From: Cristatella mucedo
Lineage: Eukaryota > Bryozoa > Phylactolaemata > Cristatellidae
DNA: 64,000 nt
NCBI GenBank assembly: GCA_009760855.2
Contig: WPIO01000009.1
Location: 4,309,001-4,373,000, forward strand
Direction of reading: 5' to 3'
Part shown: piece by piece, positions 11,113 through 21,749 of the stretch
Numbering within the stretch: position 1 is the first letter of the stretch
How the letters are laid out: the number at the start of each line of letters is the position of its first letter
Translations under genes and position numbers: made by a program
The notes under the pieces: generated by a model
Databases searched by the model: none
What the model was told of the DNA's origin: nothing
Seen by the model: only the letters and a program-made list of their open reading frames with translations

Positions 11113-12300
11113 AGCATTAATTTCTCGGGCTGGGTCGCACTCATGTCGAAAAACACATTTCCGGTACACACACAAAAGGGAGAGTTGCTTACAACCGGAA
11201 GAAACAACTTTATGGAAACTTAGTAATCCCAAACCACCAAAGAGAATACATTATAATATATCGTTGACATACCGCCATAAGATATCAAACAATCTTTCTA
11301 TGTGCTTTGGATATGCTGAAAAGGAAGCATGCCAGCTGTTTAGTGTTTATGTGAGAGATTTCAGCATATATAGACGGAGCAAAGGCTGCGAGGACCATGT
11401 AGATTTTTCGCTTCTTTTTGAATGTCGAATCGGGGATGACGTTATTTCAGTGAGTTTGTGCCTTTAAAAATATAGGAAGTCGTGGCATAGTCTCCAAGGA
11501 ATTTTATGCACAAGTTGGAGGGGCTGGTGGTGAAGTTGAAAACCTGATTAGGGAAAGCATTTTAGATTTTTCGGAAGAGAATAAAAGGATCAAAAGGTGA
11601 GTGGACTGAGCCTTGAAGTCGGTGTTCTACGTGATGGGGATCCAGCACAGATAGTTAAAAACTGGCATGGTGTGACAGTGGAACATTCACAACAGAAGCC
11701 GTCCTGATGTGTTTGGCACAAACTGCAAGCAAATTATTGCAAAATCTGGAAGACTTGCACGCAGCTAGTTACAGAGCTGCAGGCGATTAAAACTTTGTGA
11801 CTACAGCTTAGTGTACTCGGCTTGTAATAACTGACTGCCACACGTGGTTATTGGCACAGTGCTAACTGCCACCAGTTCTGGCCTACATTTATTTACTTGA
11901 CTCCGATGAGTTTGCACCTCCAAGTGAGCGCCATCGCCCAGATGGCCTCTGGTATGCTACAGAGATTGAACTAGCTCTGACTGCTTAGCGAAAGCTTGAA
12001 CTAGTATACAATGACCAAATCTGCTGCGACCTTAAATACCTAAAATGTTAAATATATCCTTAGCAGCAGGTTGTGTTCCTGCACCGATCAAACAGACTGG
12101 TAATAGGCCTGATTTTTGTTACCTTTTACGACATACAATTTATGTTCCCCTCGCAGGATTGCTCGGGTCGGGCCAATTTTACGTCGTAAAATGTAAACAA
12201 CACTCATCACGATTTTGTAGTTATTTCTTTCAATAAAAGGCGAGAATTTTTTTAATGGATAAATTATAATAAATAAATTATTATCATTTTACATAGCAAA
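11113..12300. other. Interval without recognised genes
   Basis: No convincing coding region or known repeat is seen. Base composition becomes clearly AT-rich from about 12200, the left approach to Polinton-like element 1. Confidence 0.35.
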
Positions 12301-12477
12301 ATGACTTTTCCTTATAGAACGAGAAATTATTTCGCAAGTGAAACTAGAAGATTGATGAATATTGATTTTGATGAAGAAGACTCAACATACGCTAGAAAAT
12401 TGGGGAGACAAAGAAATGTTGGGTTTACGTTTCCTAATGTTACTGGTGGAGGAACTACTTTCACGCTTGATTCTTGA
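12301..12477 (+). CDS. Small ORF, 58 aa, in the AT-rich left flank of element 1
   Basis: ATG at 12301 opens a 58-codon frame to TGA at 12475-12477. The product starts MTFPYRTRNYFASETRRL, then runs through an acidic patch to a glycine/threonine-rich end (GGGTTFTL). I do not recognise it. Its base composition matches the virus-like coding regions to the right, so it may be a small gene of element 1. However, MULE and LINE insertions (13440-14697) separate it from the certain part of the element. Confidence 0.3.
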   Translation: MTFPYRTRNYFASETRRLMNIDFDEEDSTYARKLGRQRNVGFTFPNVTGGGTTFTLDS

Positions 12478-13110
12478 TTCTCACACAAAGCGAAACTTTT
12501 CAGACTTCGATAGTCTAAAGGAAAAACTGAGATATCAGACTATTAGTCTGTTTTAATATGTTAAAGCAGCTTGGCTTTATTCAGAGTTCACTTTAAGGTT
12601 AATTTTGAGATAAAAATGTTTGATGATAATAAAAGAGAAATAAGGAGTCCAATCAAAATCTATGTTAAACATAGATAGTGAATCTGCCAATGTAATTTAT
12701 AATCGAGTTGTGCTGTCATTACGTGATAATGCTGAATTGTTAATCAACAGAATTGTTGATCAACAGTAATGTTGGGTCTGTCTGGATTTTTCTTTGGTTC
12801 TCTTCCTCATTTTCAGTTGTAATTTCTGAGTACATCCAAATAGATGGCAGGTCTTTTGTGTAAACTCCGGAGTACTTAGTAAAGAAGAAATGCATTACAA
12901 ACTTAAGAAATCTTGATGATTCAATTTGTGCTCTTTGGTTTTTTAAGATCACTGAGTCGTATACCTAGAGATAAATGAAAGATTGATGATCTACGTAAAA
13001 TATTCAACACTCAATACCCTTAATCTTTTGAAGAAATAAATAAGGTTGTTTGGCTAATGAAAGTAATGGATGTTGACAAATTAGAAAAAGTTATCAATGT
13101 TAGGATTCTA
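12478..13110. other. AT-rich stretch with short open pieces
   Basis: Very AT-rich DNA with short plus-strand open segments (for example near 13020-13130, with VDKLEKVINVRILGG), none recognised. It could be decayed terminal genes of Polinton-like element 1. Confidence 0.3.
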
Positions 13111-13265
13111 GGAGGTTTCGACCCCGGTGTTTTAGCCCCCGGAAAGTTGGACCCGGACGGTTCATCAAGGGGATGTTTCAACCACGGAAGATTCGAACCA
13201 GGGTTTTCCGACCAAAGGATTATTCGACCCTAGGGCGAATCGACGGCAGCAGTTTCGACCACTCC
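13111..13265. repeat. Degenerate minisatellite, about 28-30 bp units
   Basis: Five or so diverged units built around GGTTTCGACCCCGG / GGAAGATTCGAACC. The GC-rich units stand out sharply from the surrounding AT-rich DNA. Confidence 0.65.
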
Positions 13266-13439
13266 TGACTATGGAGTATACAGGAATAATGAACAGCTTT
13301 GGAAGTTACCAATAACGTTTAATCCCTTACTTGGCTGTTACAAGACCCACAGCATATTACAAAAATTAGTTAAACAAGTTCAACTTGTGATCACCTGAAA
13401 TGTGCATCAACACATGTTTCAATTCAATATTCATATGCG

Positions 13440-13803
13440 CAATTAAGAATGTGACAAATATGCCATCGCTTTCAGGTACGTGGACGTGTCTTGTCAGGCA
13501 ACAAACAATACAGTGCAGCGGGTTTGTATGCCCTCACCAAAGACAAAGTGGAAGGTGTACACAGTTGATAGAATAATGCTGGAACAGCTTTGAATGTGTC
13601 ATTGCCTAGCCACTGCTTGGAACGCACCATCGCATCTACATCAGTGCGATCGCCCATAACTATAGTTCTCGGCCCGCGTGTGTCACTTTGCGAATCGTGG
13701 AGCATTAAGTTACGAAATTTTTCCGGTATATCAAAAGTCGCATTCGTTGTGGCAGCTATAATGAGTGCCAGGTCGAAATTGGGATTTGGCATTCTAAGCG
13801 ATT
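13440..13803 (-). pseudogene. MULE-type transposase fragment
   Basis: On the minus strand, 13790 to 13440 reads TFDIPEKFRN, then LMLHDSQSDTRGPRTIVMG, VRSKQWLGNDTFKAVPALFY and LLPDKTR. This is the order of blocks before the catalytic core in MULE-type transposases and the animal FLYWCH-linked relatives (..FDIP..., ..LLHDSG..., W..DGTFK..P..F.QL, .LLPDK...TY). A frameshift near 13480 moves the continuation (TYLKAMAYL) into another frame, and the frame stops near 13440. The left end of LINE-A (13805) abuts its 5' side, so it is truncated at both ends. It was identified by motif order only. Confidence 0.6.
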
Positions 13804-13804
13804 C

Positions 13805-14697
13805 ATTTGGCTCTGCCAGCATATCTCCAGTTGAATCAGCTCGAAATCTAGGTGTCATATTCCAAAGCGACCTCTCGTTAGACGACCACATCAGCTCCAC
13901 AGTCAAATCCGCCTATTTTCAGCTTCATAACATTGCTAAAATTCGGGCCTGTTTAGATAAAAATACCACGTCCAAGTTGGTCAATGAATTCGTGACATCT
14001 CGTCTCGACTTCTGCAACTCACTGCTCACTGGCCTACCAGCATGTGCGATCAGGCGATTGCAGCTGGTGCAAAACTCTGCTGCTAGGCTTGTCTGTCGTG
14101 AGCGTCGCAGTTGCCACATTACTCCACTTCTCTCCGACCTGCACTGGCTACCAGTCAAGCAACGGATTGACTTCAAGGTTTTGTCGCTCACTTTTAGGTC
14201 CCTTCATTCTATGGCTCCAGCCTATCTGTCAGATATACTACCCCATCAGGCCAAGCATCGTACCACCCGCTTTTCGGAATCCAGCAGTCTAGAAATACCT
14301 CATACAAACCTTAAATTCTTTGGAGACCGTGCATTTAGTTCATATGCTCCCAAAGCCTGGAACTCTCTCCCGACCTGCGTCAGAACATCCCCTGACCTGA
14401 CCACATTTAAAAGGAACCTAAAAACACACCTATTTAGGACAGCATTCAGTGGGTCCCTGTGATTCGTCCTTGATGTGCTTATGCGTGCTGACACTGTGCA
14501 TGCTGCCACTAACCACATTTGCATGCTGACCCTGTGCATGTCATCCCTAACCATATTATTCATTTTGTTTGTTTTTTCAAGCATGATTTTACCTATCTTT
14601 CAATTGCATGTCACTTTACAGCAAATGTAAAGCGCCTAGAGAGAGATTAAGTTCTCTGAGGGCGCTTTATCAAGTGAATTATTATTATTATTATCAT
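13805..14697 (+). mobile_element. LINE-A copy, open C-terminal half and 3' tail
   Basis: 5'-truncated LINE-A with one of the best-preserved C-terminal frames in the window, open from about 13800 to 14462. It runs from SISPVESARNLGVIFQSDLS through LHWLPVKQRIDFKVLSLTF to the end RTAFSGSL. The 3' untranslated region follows, with the AAAGCGCCTAGAGAGAG tail and a TTATTATTATTA end. It is inserted next to the MULE relic and in or beside Polinton-like element 1. Confidence 0.9.
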
Positions 14698-14939
14698 TAC
14701 AGATTTCCTAAAAGACAAAGTGAGTAATCCTAGTAGCCTAACAAAAGTAAAAACTATCCTAAGAACTTAGTTGAAAAAATGGTAGAAATAACTAGAAAAA
14801 GTATAAAAAATTAACTAAATGTAACTAATCTTATTTTCCTTATGTTTTTGTTTCATGCTTTTGTTTTTGTTTTTTGTTTTATGTTTTTTTGTTTAAGCTA
14901 AAAGTCAGCAGGATTTAATTTTTTCTATTCGGTGGCAGG

Positions 14940-15480
14940 TGCACTACAGACTTTAACTTGATCAAGTTTTAACCTCAAATTAAGTCTGGGCTCAGAGTTG
15001 TAGTATTCTTTAGTAATGTAGCACCCATCTAGGATACATGTAACTCCAAAGTTGTTTCTAGTTTCTGAAAGATTTCTCCGGAGCCTGCAATTTTTATAGG
15101 TCTGTTCCTTCGGTCAAAGAAAAAAATTGGCCTGCTTCTGAAATAAAATCAAACTTCAATAGTTGATCTTTGGCTCAAACCATATCCGTAGAAATCTAAA
15201 TCTTTGCTTGCTCGATCTATCTTACATTCGAGGCCTGGAGGCATTTCATGAGTAATGTAAATATAAGCACTTAGATATGGCTTAGAACCCTATGAAAACT
15301 TTTCCTCAACATGTAATCTAGCAGGTTTATTTTTAGGAATAACAATTTTTTCATGGTCGAGGACAACAAATTTTTTCTCACTGACAACCGGGCCTCGCGG
15401 AAATCGCTCTGAGTTTTGATTCCATTTTTCTGTTTAGTATAGGACTTTTTGTTTAAAATAAAAATTAATTAAAAAGGTAA
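14940..15480 (-). pseudogene. Unrecognised coding region downstream of the protease (element 1)
   Basis: On the minus strand one frame stays coding-like from about 15430 to 15010 with only two or three stops. It includes DHEKIVIPKNKPARLHVEE, AYIYITHEMPPGLECKID and RPIFFFDRRNRPIKIAGSG. Composition (K, I, R, aromatic residues) is like the neighbouring viral genes, and it follows the protease on the same strand. I do not recognise the family, so it is left as an unassigned gene of element 1. Confidence 0.5.
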
Positions 15481-15509
15481 GTCAATTGTTGTCCCAAAGT
15501 AATTAAGCT

Positions 15510-16010
15510 CCATCAACTTTAAGGCACAGTGTTCCACAGTCTGTTTGGCTGTAGTCTTGTAATGTAAAAGTTGTAAAACTTTGAGTTGTCCCAAGATAAT
15601 CAATTACTTCTGGCAATGGGACTGCTCGCTCGGAATGAGTCAAAGTAGAAACATTTATCATTAGATTTTTTTAGTGCCACTCACTGATAAATTGCTCGAT
15701 CAGATTTACCAGTGTTGCATATGAAAGTCTCATAGTCGTTTGGTGTCATTGAGATTAGTTAATCTCTAGCAACTACTCCACGGAAGTCTTTAATATGTAG
15801 GTCTTTGACGTACTCAAGTATTTCAGTGTCTGTTAATGCTGAACTTTTGATTTTTTCCTAAACTGTTGAAAGTTTTATTTTTTCCTAAACTGTTGAAAGT
15901 TTTATTAAGTTCAGATAGCAGTTCTTCTTTTCCAATGGTCGGTGTGCTAGAACTCCGGTGCCTTTCGGTCGTCCACGTGTAGCACTCTGGTGCCTTTCGG
16001 TCGTCCACTT
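15510..16010 (-). pseudogene. Adenovirus-type cysteine protease of element 1, broken
   Basis: This would be the capsid-maturation protease (C5-like, as in Polintons and adintoviruses). On the minus strand, 15840-15765 reads LTDTEILEYVKDLHIKDFRG, the typical N-terminal block. Near 15650-15635 is YFDSF, and at 15575-15515 LQDYSQTDCGTLCLK carries the expected Gln..Cys-Gly active-site block. Breaks seen: an in-frame stop near 15755; the position where the family has the catalytic His-Trp reads Gln then stop (near 15680); and a one-base shift after FDSF. The N-terminal part (15850-16010) is made of tandem repeats and may not be original. It diverges from the ATPase on the plus strand. Confidence 0.75.
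15850..15908. repeat. Direct duplication of a 27-bp unit
   Basis: Two adjacent copies of the unit TTTTTTCCTAAACTGTTGAA plus seven further bases, in the N-terminal region of the protease frame, where it repeats NKTFNSLGK. Confidence 0.8.
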
Positions 16011-16115
16011 GCTAGTACTCCGGTGCCTTTCGGTCGTCCACGTGTGCTAGTATTCCGGTGCCTACGGCTGTTCTTCTTGATCGTCTATGTGTGTTAGAAC
16101 TCCGGTGCCTACAGC
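15940..16115. repeat. Tandem repeat, about 40-45 bp unit, four to five copies
   Basis: Units share TCCGGTGCCTTTCGGTCGTC. The last two are more diverged (TCCGGTGCCTACGGCTG). They lie between the divergent protease and ATPase genes, the place where a shared promoter would be. Confidence 0.8.
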
Positions 16116-16339
16116 TGAATCTACAGTATTTCTTAGTTTAACAAACTTTGACTTTTTGTTTTTCACAGATAGCACATACTGCCTTTACCATTCCTCGGGG
16201 GACCTTTGGGACTTTGGATTTCAGTGTGTTCAGTGTGAAGATTGTCTGAAGGCTTTTTAAATTTCTAGCAGTAAATATTTGGTTCCATTTCTATTATATA
16301 AAACACTTTTTTAGTATAGGAAAGGAATTTTGAAGGTTC

Positions 16340-16960
16340 GCGCATTCAACTTTGGACAAGACATTAAAACTGGACACACAGAATCACTGCCTAGTGTTCC
16401 CACTAGAGTGCTAGTACTTGGTTCTAGAGGCTCTGGAAAGTTAGTCATGAATTGGATCTTTGACGGAATGCTTAGCTGTGACTCTTGTACAATGATTGCT
16501 TCAAGCCTCGACCAGAAGTTATACCGTAGTCTTTGATCTGTGACAGATAGCACAGCTAAAAGTCTTTACGTTTGGATCATTGAAATTAAAGAAATGCCAG
16601 ATGTTGACTCATATACAACTGTAGAAATGTTCCTGTCCTTGATCATTTGATTACAGAAGATAAAACAAAGATTCTAGATTACTTCAAACGAGGGCATCGC
16701 GAAGGACTGAATATATTTTACCTTGCACAAAGATTCACAAATATTTCTAGGCGTTAAATCAGGAATAATATAGACATGGTAAAATTTTTTAAACGGAATG
16801 CAACAGAAATTGACAACATCCGAGGAGCATACAGTTGTGACATCGATCGTATAAAATTTTGCGATTGGGTAAACTCATGTACACGGAATCATTTTAGTTG
16901 CGATGTACTTGACATAACTAAAACTGAATCAAAAAGACGCTTTCGGTAGATAGACAGCGA
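16340..16960 (+). pseudogene. Packaging ATPase (A32/FtsK-HerA-like) of element 1, broken
   Basis: The family pumps viral DNA into capsids. An open stretch to 16536 reads RVLVLGSRGSGK at about 16405-16440, a Walker A loop. The residue after the Lys is Leu where the family has Ser or Thr. Further on, DYFKRGHREGLNIFYLAQRF (about 16680-16740), then NNIDMVKFFKRNATEIDNI (about 16765-16830), match the Walker B-distal, glutamine-switch and C-terminal blocks of Polinton ATPases. Stops at about 16536, 16650 and 16755 and at least one shift break it. The first ATG is unclear because the open frame begins without one. Its place just before the capsid genes on the same strand is typical. Confidence 0.8.
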
Positions 16961-16999
16961 CGGTAAACAATTGATTGCAACATTTAATGAAAAAGCGCA

Positions 17000-17524
17000 A
17001 TATATATAGGAAAATTTAAGCGGAAAGACTTACTCGAAATCAAAGAAGTATCGAGGGAGCGTACAAGAAGCACTGGCCTATGAAAACAGAATCCATCAAA
17101 AGACCTACTTGACACAACATAACTTCAAAATGATCTCAAAGTTCAAAGACTTGAACCAGAAATTGCAGGTAGAGATTATGCTGAATCTCATTTGAATCAT
17201 CGGGCGTTAGAAAGATCAACTGAAAAAACTGGAAATATAGTTAGCGAAAAGCTTAAGAAAGTTCGTCCAGGACTTGCTTAGCAAATGGAAACAAGAAAGG
17301 CAATAGACCAACACATCTGGATGTCTTTAGAACATAGAAAAAATTCAGACTTTTTGATTACCCTAGAATTATAAAGCAGTTGAAGAAGAAAAGATGAAAA
17401 AAGTAATTAGAATGGCAAATAATGCAAAGACAAATGCAGCAATAACCCTGGGGAAAAGGGAGGCTATTGAAACTGCTCAAAACGCTGTTGCAGAACAACT
17501 TAGCATCCTCCCAATATATATGCA
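17000..17524 (+). pseudogene. Unrecognised lysine-rich gene of element 1 (first part)
   Basis: Follows the ATPase. Plus-strand frames read KKYRGSVQEALAYENRIHQK (about 17040-17100) and, after shifts, MKKVIRMANNAKTNAAITL (about 17394-17450). It is rich in Lys, Glu and Gln and probably helical. LINE-B inserted at about 17525 separates it from what appears to be its continuation at 17885. Family not recognised. Confidence 0.45.
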
Positions 17525-17865
17525 CTTATGTATCTTCGCCTGTCAATCCATAAAGCCATAAAGGCTATGTGGGTGTTACGCAGGAGAGTTTTGTATAGCG
17601 TACTCATAGCCCAAGCGACTTTTGGTATGCATTCGGTAGCCAACAGACTTCCTCTCACGCAGCAAAGAGAAAGTAGGAAGCATAGCAGAGTCATGAGGGC
17701 AGTTGAGGTAGTGAGTAGCATGGAAGTAGCAGCTCAGGACCGCTGGAAAGGATGAGCCATAGTCAACAGCATGAGGGCAGTTGTCATTGTGTAAGAATCG
17801 TGGAAGTGAGTTCTACAGTATAGGACCTGCAGAGCTGAAGCTTCTGTCTCCAACGGTCTTCCAAG
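17525..17865 (-). mobile_element. LINE-B 3' fragment inserted in element 1
   Basis: Antisense match to the LINE-B 3' end. Going up it reads the 3' tail, the CGTAACACCCACAT-type block, ACCGAATGC, the GCTCTGCTATGCTTCC region and finally the VGDR..SSAGP coding end. The same order is seen in sense at 50035-50725 and 55180-55800. Confidence 0.85.
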
Positions 17866-17884
17866 TACTGGTGCACCAAAATAA

Positions 17885-18635
17885 ACTGATGCATTTCATG
17901 ATGCTGTAGAAGAAATTAAAGAACCAGAAAAATACGACTTACTAGGTATTCTCAAAGGTGAACATTCTAGATATGTTCCTGTAAGTAAAGAAAGATTGGT
18001 GGAGCGAATTACTGAAACTAATAAGGATTTAAGTATTAATAGAATCTTAGCTAAACTAAAAAAAAGCAGAGGATTCAGTTGAACCGGATAAAGCAGCTTT
18101 GGAGACACCGGTCAGGATAAATGTGATTATACTAAAAATTATTTCGAAAAGCTCCCAGATAAGCGCAGAAAAAAATAGAAACTGATTACAAGAAAATACC
18201 AGTTCCTTTCAAGAATGAATTACTTGAGATAGTGAATGAGAAAGGCACAGGATATTTACATCATGGAATGAGAAAAATGGTGGATCATCTAGTTGAGGAT
18301 AACCCGAATCCAGTGGTAGTGAAATTATATTTTGTGTTAAATACCATCGGAGATAAAATGAGCCCTAAAGATACAAAGCTTTTAATGTTTGTTTGGGGGA
18401 AATTTGGAACTGTTGGAATAAAGCCTAAACCAATGTTCGGGCTGAAAGCAATCGAAGGTGTTCCGTTGGTTGCTAAAAAAGGAATCCGAAGTCCTCGAGA
18501 AACTTGAATTAGGAATTCGCGACCTTGCTGCTGGAAACACCGGAGTAATAAGTTCGATTAGTTCGGCAGTAGAGTACCTTCGGGAGGACTCAAAATGCTC
18601 CAAAGAGATACATCGCTAGAATTAACAAACTTTTG
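17885..18635 (+). pseudogene. Unrecognised gene(s) of element 1 between ATPase and minor capsid
   Basis: Plus-strand coding-like segments: FHDAVEEIKEPEKYDLLGIL (about 17892-17950), then a 91-codon open frame at 18232-18507 (GYLHHGMRKMVDHLVEDNP near its start, MFVWGKFGTVGIKPKPMFGL in its middle), then LEKLELGIRDLAAGNTGVIS in another frame to about 18590. Stops and shifts separate them. They may be one or two original genes. The family is not recognised; helical, lysine-rich character and position suggest a virion core or scaffold role, which is inference only. Confidence 0.45.
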
Positions 18636-18689
18636 CATGACCTTAGTGTATAGAAGTGTCTGAACTTGTAAAAATGTATCAGATAATGT

Positions 18690-19480
18690 CGAACAATCCA
18701 GAAGGATATGTGCTTCAGGCACTACGAATCAAATTAGAGTACGCACAACTGATCCAGTTATTCTTAGGAGCAAGAAGTTTAAGATCTATTTTAAAAAGTT
18801 CATAGGAACTAATTCTACGAAGAACATAACTGATTCGAATAACCCCTTTTTTTACAGAATATCCGGTGGCTCTGAGCAAACGGTAACAGTTAGGCCTGGA
18901 ATTTATTCAGCTGTCTCTGATTATGTCAACATAGGAATCGCAGATACTGTAAATAATTCGGTGACAAAATCTGGAACTACTGCTGATAAGTTCGAGCTTA
19001 GAATTGATACTGCTACTTTGAACTCGTGGATTAAGATGCCTGCGGGATGGAGATTTCTAGCTAGTAAATCGAGTATTTCAAGATTCCTTGTTTTCACTGG
19101 CAATGCTTATACTACTGATCCTAGTTTTAGTCCTAGTGTTACAGGTGTAATGAACTGTGCTCCAAAGTTAAATTTGTTTCTGAAAAAGAAGTGTTTGTCT
19201 CCAATGTAAACTTAATAGTTGTATATTGTAATCTTGTTGCTGGTGGATCTAGTTACATAAAATGAAAACAATCGCAATCAATTAAAAGTTTTGAATAGAA
19301 TTTTTATCCTTGGGAACAAATGGTTTACGAACCGAATACAATTGAATACCATAATGTTTCAGGAGAGACAGCTTCTGACATAGAGATTACTGTTACTAAG
19401 AAGACCAAAATGTTTTAGACTTTGGTGGCGAACAGTTCATAGTTGTTATCAAAATTGTAGAGGTATAATGTAAGAATGTC
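18690..19480 (+). pseudogene. Minor capsid protein 1 (penton-type jelly roll) of element 1
   Basis: The main frame reads NPFFYRISGGSEQTVTVRPG then IYSAV (about 18840-18915), the (V)TV.PG.Y block typical of Polinton/adintovirus penton-like minor capsid proteins. An open stretch to 19209 follows. After a shift it resumes and ends with VLDFGGEQFIVVIKIVEV and a TAA near 19467, the usual D-F-G/N-G-E closing strand. The same ending (LEFNEEEIVVDIEML) closes the gene at 42272-42350 in element 2, again directly before minor capsid 2. Stops near 19209, 19260 and 19420. Family assignment by motif; a structure-based comparison is needed for certainty. Confidence 0.6.
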
Positions 19481-19485
19481 GATAA

Positions 19486-21104
19486 TATTAACAGGAACAA
19501 GTATTTCCGATGCAAAGATATCAAGTCCACCAGTATAATAATAATAATAACAATGCACTTGATAAAGCGCCCTCAGAGAACTTAATCTCTTTCTAGGCGC
19601 TTTACATTTGCATCAAAGGGAAATGCAATTGAATGCTAACTAAATACATGCTTGAAAAACAAACAGAATGAATAATATGGTTAGGGGTGACATGCACAGG
19701 GTCAGCAAGCACATGTTGTTAGTGGCAGCATGCACAGTGTCAGCATGCATAAACACATGAAGGACGAATCACAGGGACCCACTAAATGCTGTCCTAAATA
19801 GGTGTGTTTTTAAGTTCCTTTTAAATGTGGTCAGGTCAGGGGATGTTCTGACGCAGGTCGGGAGGGAGTTCCAGGCTTTGGGAGCATACGAGCTGAATGC
19901 ACGGTCTCCAAAGGATTTAAGGTTTGTACGAGGTATTGGTAGACTGTTGGATTCCGAAAAGCGGGTGGTACGATGCTTGGCCTAATGGGGCAGTATATCG
20001 GAGAGATAAACTGGAGCCATAGAATGAAGGGACCTAAAAGTGAGCGACAAAACCTTGAAGTCAATCCGTTGCTTGACTGGTATCCAGTGCAGGTCGGCGA
20101 GAAGTGGAGTAATGTGGCAACTGCGACGCTCACGACAGACAAGCCTAGCAGCAGAGTTTTGCACCAGCTGCAATCGCCCGATCGCTTGCTGGTAGGCCAA
20201 TAAGCAGTAAGTTGCAAAAGTCGAGACGGGATGTCACGAATGCATGGACCAACTTGGATGTGGTATCCTTATCTAAACAAGCAGTATTACTCTGATCTGA
20301 TGATTATAAAGTTGGATTACGAAGAGTTCAATTCGTGTATACTAACAAAGTTGTCTTGAATGCTGTTGCAAATGTAAATGATATGCTAGGCTTTAAAAGA
20401 TCTATGACTGATCATGTTGCAGTTTCAATTAAAGTTCCTCCACGGTATTATGATTCGACGAGAGTCTTAGCTACCCTGAATTTTTTATTGAGAAATAGTG
20501 AACCTTATCCGGAAGCTACAGTTGATGATTACTTTGATCCTACTGCAAAGAAGGAATTAGGAATTAGATACAGCGTGGACGTGGACGATAAGATAATAAT
20601 GCAAGCAGTAGGTGATTAAGTTGTTCTCTTACGTAGTAATGCAGCTGGTTCTACTAGATCAATTTGAGACACACTAGGATTAGTTCTAATGAACAAGGCT
20701 CCTTCGATCAACAAAGTATGGTAGGCGAAACTCCTTATGAAGCGATAGAAAAAAGCTATGTACTTTTCTGGTATTTACAAGGCGTGGAATAAAATGATGT
20801 TTCCAGATAAAAAAAAAAGTGTGGATTAGTGTAGATTGTGACTTGGTTAATCCAGATATGGACTAAATAGAGTACAAACTTGGATTTTCATCACAGTGAT
20901 TTTCTTTTTTACGTCATAGATTTGTCTAAAACCTGGAGAGTAAGTTGGCATACATTTACTAATACTATGTTTTTCTCGACAGGAGGTGATGTTGAAGCAA
21001 TAAGTACTTTTAAAATTAGTTTGACAGATCAAAATGGATATCAAGTTGATGTAGTTTCTGATGTGATGATCACCATAGACATTTCGAAATTATATAGAGA
21101 ATAG
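19486..21104 (+). pseudogene. Minor capsid protein 2 (penton-type) of element 1, split by a LINE
   Basis: The ATG at about 19476-19486 begins SIILTGTSISDAKISSPP, then LINE-A interrupts (19537-20288), then coding resumes. The open frame 20335-20619 contains AVSIKVPPRYYDSTRVLATL, which lines up with the VTVTPGFYSSGSLCMALDG block in element 2. Near 20745-20800 GETPYEAIEK and, in the next frame, AMYFSGIYKAWNKMMFPD match the closely similar block at 41725-41800 (MYFSGAYVAWNK). The gene ends with KISLTDQNGYQVDVVSDVMI to the stop at 21102. At least three shifts. This shared block is one of the best links between the two elements. Confidence 0.65.
19537..20288 (-). mobile_element. LINE-A insertion in minor capsid 2
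   Basis: Antisense LINE-A, from the TTATTATTATTA tail at 19537 to about 20288 near the INKDTTSKLV region. The flanks carry a possible short target duplication, AGTAT, at about 19531-19535 and 20282-20288. The coding frame of the interrupted gene resumes right after it, so this is a clear secondary insertion. Confidence 0.9.
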
Positions 21105-21154
21105 AAAGTTACGCCAGAATTGGGCCTGGCAAGATAACTGGAAGAGATTTTTCG

Positions 21155-21715
21155 ATGCATGGCACTGGTGTACTTAATAAATTCATTGGTGGCATCGGAA
21201 AAGTCGCTCCTGCGATTTCTGGAATGACAAGCCGTGGTGTAAATATTGCTAAACAAAAGGAATTGAAATGCATCAAACACGAAAACTTGTTGAACTGCAG
21301 ACAAAGAAAGAAAAGGTTGACCAAGAGTACGCTCAGAAACGTAGAGAACTTGAGGAAAAACTTGAAGGAGAACGTATGAAAAAGGAATTCGAATATAGTA
21401 CTAGAGAGAGAGACGGGAAAAGGAAGAAGATTAGGACCTTAAAATTAAAGAGATTCAAGAACCGTGAGATTAAACCGAAGCTATGATAAAAAACTGGAGC
21501 TGAAGAAAAAACGAAAGCTAAATATGTGGTAAGGCCAAAGCCTGAAACTGAGGGTTACTCGGAGGCTTGAAAGAATGTGATGCAACAGCTGGCAAAGGAA
21601 TCGAACGAGTCACAAAAAAGAAATTTGCATGTCCAAGTTCGCCAGAACTAACAAGGCTTGATGGCTACGGGCGGATACATGGGGAAAATCGGAGCTGAGT
21701 TATATTTGCAGAGCA
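21155..21715 (+). pseudogene. Basic/coiled-coil protein of element 1 (between minor and major capsid)
   Basis: Starts MHGTGVLNKFIGGIGKVAPA (21155), a Gly/Lys/hydrophobic start like the membrane-active or core minor proteins found beside the major capsid gene in Polintons. A shift near 21270 moves to a long Glu/Lys/Arg heptad-like stretch (KVDQEYAQKRRELEEKLEGE, 21316-21375) that is probably coiled coil. A third segment continues to about 21715. Element 2 has a comparable gene at the same place (40900-41440, including RLEAAQLSEEEKKQKRKEEE). Homology to adenovirus pVI/pX is a guess from position and composition. Confidence 0.55.
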
Positions 21716-21749
21716 AGAAATTAGATTTTACTTTTTCATAGAGAAGAAA

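Noticed and set aside
13590-13800. The plus-strand frame before LINE-A as the N-terminus of a 290-codon protein.
   Set aside because: That part is antisense to the MULE transposase relic; only the LINE-A part is meaningful on the plus strand.
16330-16536. Position 16330 as the start of the packaging ATPase.
   Set aside because: The first codon there is TTG and no ATG with a good context is seen; the true start is unknown.
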